DNA from: Suttonella ornithocola
GTDB lineage: Bacteria; Pseudomonadota; Gammaproteobacteria; Cardiobacteriales; Cardiobacteriaceae
Direction: 5' to 3'
Length of the DNA: 24,567 nucleotides
Assembly (NCBI RefSeq): GCF_001889065.1
Contig: NZ_LWHB01000030.1
Span: 1 to 24,567 of the forward strand
Below the pieces are notes generated by a model. The model saw nothing but the letters and a program-made list of their open reading frames with translations, was not told where the DNA came from and did no database searches. This document shows, piece after piece, positions 22,885-24,567 of the stretch. The first letter of the stretch is position 1; every line of letters begins with the position of its first letter. The position numbers were made by a program, and so were the translations under genes.

Positions 22885-24411
22885 ATGATGTCAACCGTAT
22901 TAAAAGATACCAGTATCAATTTAAAACCTGATGATGAAGTTATCCGCATGCCAGAAAGTGATAATTTCTGGTTAGATATTGCGCCATTGGTGCTCACTGT
23001 TATTATTATGGGCATCCAATTTTTCTACTATAAAGACTTTACACCGCACGTTCCGCTACTTTGTGGCTTACTCATCACAGGCTTATTCATTCGTATCCGT
23101 AAAGGAAAATGGATGGATATGGAAAATCATATGTATAAGGTTGTTAAAATTGGTCTGCCTGCCAGTGTGATTTTATTGTCTGTTGGTGCTTTAATTGCCT
23201 CATGGATATTGGCTGGAACGGTTCCAACGATTTTATATTACGGATTTAGTTGGTTTTCTCCGGGAAGTTTCTTATTGTCTGTTTGTATCCTTTGCGCGAT
23301 TGTCTCTGTTGCAACAGGCACCAGCTGGGGAACGGTCGGTACAGTTGGACTTGCAATGATGGGCATTGGTGAAGGATTAGGTATTCCTGCACCAGTAACG
23401 GGTGGCGCGATTGTTTCTGGTGCATTTTTTGGCGATAAAATATCTCCGCTTTCTGATACCACTAATCTTACCCCCGCTGCGGCAGAAATTGATCTTTGGA
23501 CACATATTAAAGGCTTGTTGCCCACAACCATTCCTGCCATGGCAATCGCTCTCGGTATCTACGCCTATATGGGAATTCAATATGCAGACTTACATGGCGA
23601 TACCACCCGTATTGAGCTAATTCGCCAAACCATGCAAGAACATTATCAAATTTCCTTTATCACACTTATTCCCGCCGCTATCGTTATAGGTGCTGCAATC
23701 CTAAAATTTCCCGCTCTTCCTACCCTCCTCATTGGAACATTGGTTGCCTGTTTAATTGCGGCTTGCATGCAAGGTACTGGACTACATCCTATCTTCCAAA
23801 TGCTAATGGATGGCTATAAATCTACTACTGGGGTAGAAATCGTCGATAAATTATTGTCCAAAGGTGGCATTATGTCGATGACGTGGGTAACTGTTTTAAC
23901 CTTATTTGCCTTATCATTCGTCGGCGCTTTAGAGTATTACGGCACCTTACGCGCCATCATGAAAAAAATTAACAAACTTATCAAAAGTCGTTTTGGCTTG
24001 GTGGCAGCCAGTTACGGCGCAACCATTGGTGTAGGGGCAACTACGGGTGATGTCTATACCACACTTACCCTTTCCGGTCGCCTAATGAAAGACAAATATC
24101 TAGAAATGGGCTATCGCCGAACCACACTTACCCGCGCGATTGAAGATTGCGGAACCTTACTCTCTCCATTGATTCCTTGGAATATGGGTGGCTCATTTGT
24201 CGCAGGCGCTTTAGGCATTGCCACACTAACCTATGCGCCTTATGCCTTTGCTTGCTGGATTTCTCCTTTAATTGGATTAGTTTGGGCAGCTACGGGATAT
24301 TTTGTTCCTAAACGTCCTGATGCAGCTATTATAGTCAAATCATTTATAATCCAATCTATCCAAAGCAGATATAAAGAACAACTTGTAGTAGAATTATCAA
24401 AAACAAACTGA
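22885..24411 (+). CDS. nhaC: NhaC-family Na+/H+ antiporter-like transporter
   Basis: A polytopic inner-membrane protein of the NhaC family with about 11 hydrophobic segments. Family blocks are SVATGTSWGTVGTVGLAMMG, GAIVSGAFFGDKISPLSDTT (the conserved motif with acidic residue and SPLSDTTNL) and the C-terminal EDCGTLLSPLIPWNMGG. NhaC proteins exchange Na+ for H+, but some members near amino acid catabolism genes move substrates instead. Its position beside two lysine-degradation genes allows such a role, but a terminator separates them. An ATG at 22873 is in frame, but GAGGAG lies inside it, so the start is 22885 or 22888. The last 26 codons (from 24331) lie in IS630-type sequence beginning TATAGTCAAATCA, so the natural C-terminus was replaced after PKRPDAAI; the membrane core is intact. 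Confidence 0.87.
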   Translation: MMSTVLKDTSINLKPDDEVIRMPESDNFWLDIAPLVLTVIIMGIQFFYYKDFTPHVPLLCGLLITGLFIRIRKGKWMDMENHMYKVVKIGLPASVILLSVGALIASWILAGTVPTILYYGFSWFSPGSFLLSVCILCAIVSVATGTSWGTVGTVGLAMMGIGEGLGIPAPVTGGAIVSGAFFGDKISPLSDTTNLTPAAAEIDLWTHIKGLLPTTIPAMAIALGIYAYMGIQYADLHGDTTRIELIRQTMQEHYQISFITLIPAAIVIGAAILKFPALPTLLIGTLVACLIAACMQGTGLHPIFQMLMDGYKSTTGVEIVDKLLSKGGIMSMTWVTVLTLFALSFVGALEYYGTLRAIMKKINKLIKSRFGLVAASYGATIGVGATTGDVYTTLTLSGRLMKDKYLEMGYRRTTLTRAIEDCGTLLSPLIPWNMGGSFVAGALGIATLTYAPYAFACWISPLIGLVWAATGYFVPKRPDAAIIVKSFIIQSIQSRYKEQLVVELSKTN

Positions 24412-24567
24412 GCATATCCTATGACCTACTGCCGCCAATTCCGACAGAAAATTCTTAACGATATTGCTAATGGAGAAACTTGGCGCGCTGTTGCAAAGCA
24501 CTACAAGATCAGCAAATTCACCGTCCATAGCTGGATTAAAAATCCCCATCTTTACTGAGCGTAAGCC
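24330..24567 (+). mobile_element. Left end of an IS630-type insertion sequence (cut by window edge)
   Basis: The sequence from TATAGTCAAATCA (24330-24342) matches the first 13 bases of the right end of the 96-bp element at 22703-22798. Ninety-one bases further in, a transposase-like helix-turn-helix frame starts. Insertion at TA in the 3' part of the nhaC-like gene would give the observed fusion of the last codons. The other end is outside the window, so full length and TA duplication cannot be seen. Confidence 0.6.
24421..24558 (+). CDS. IS630-type transposase, N-terminal helix-turn-helix part
   Basis: A 45-residue frame starting MTYCRQFRQKILNDIANGET with a helix-turn-helix, WRAVAKHYKISKFTVHSWIK, as at the N-terminus of IS630-family transposases (typically MTYS.DFRQ... 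with a W.K end). It begins 10 bases after the nhaC stop. It ends early at TGA 24556; the frame one base over continues IFTERKP to the window edge, so the transposase is either frameshifted or uses a two-frame arrangement, as some IS630 elements do. The DDE catalytic part would lie beyond the window. Confidence 0.6.
   Translation: MTYCRQFRQKILNDIANGETWRAVAKHYKISKFTVHSWIKNPHLY

Overview
The window looks like chromosomal DNA of a low-GC gammaproteobacterium. The flanking genes (purK, tsaC, glnS, mfd) are ordinary proteobacterial housekeeping genes, and the combination of a Cmr system, csx16 and a Cas6-RT-Cas1 fusion is the kind known from marine and host-associated gammaproteobacteria. Genus is not decidable by eye; Cardiobacteriales or a neighbour is only a guess.

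Layout. (1) 1-1790, minus strand: a compact run of an SLT-type lytic transglycosylase lipoprotein, tsaC and purK (cut by the window edge). (2) 1867-6891, plus strand: glnS with its own terminator, then mfd. (3) 7108-19307, plus strand: a complete type III-B CRISPR-Cas locus: cmr1, cmr2 (cas10), cmr3, cmr4, cmr5, cmr6, then a CARF-HEPN RNase (csx1/TM1812 family), csx16, an unrecognised small membrane protein, a cas6-reverse transcriptase-cas1 fusion, cas2, a leader and a very short array (three 35-nt repeats, two spacers) closed by a strong terminator. (4) 19308-19744: AT-rich intergenic DNA. (5) 19745-24411, plus strand: hglS (2-oxoadipate dioxygenase/decarboxylase), an amaB-like aldehyde dehydrogenase, a terminator, a 96-bp MITE-like element and an NhaC-family transporter. 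(6) 24330-24567: the left end of an IS630-type insertion sequence, which supplies the C-terminal codons of the transporter gene.

How the CRISPR genes would work together. Cas6 processes the array transcript; Cmr1-6 form the crRNA-guided complex; the Cas10 palm (GGDD) makes cyclic oligoadenylate on target RNA binding; the CARF-HEPN protein is the activated RNase; Csx16 is a likely ring nuclease that ends the signal; the small membrane protein is a candidate extra effector; RT-Cas1 with Cas2 could acquire spacers from RNA. However, three of these genes are frameshifted. cmr2 is split at a T8 tract exactly where the catalytic palm starts, cmr3 is broken once, and cas6-RT-cas1 is broken twice by indels of opposite sign. 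No frameshift is seen in the flanking housekeeping and metabolic genes. The locus is therefore either decaying, switchable (cmr2), or locally mis-sequenced. The tiny array fits decay or low activity.

The most interesting leads are the T8 split of cas10, the unknown membrane protein beside the CARF effector and ring nuclease, the symmetric base changes in the repeat palindrome, alternative hairpins in the leader, and the matching MITE and IS630 ends around the transporter gene.
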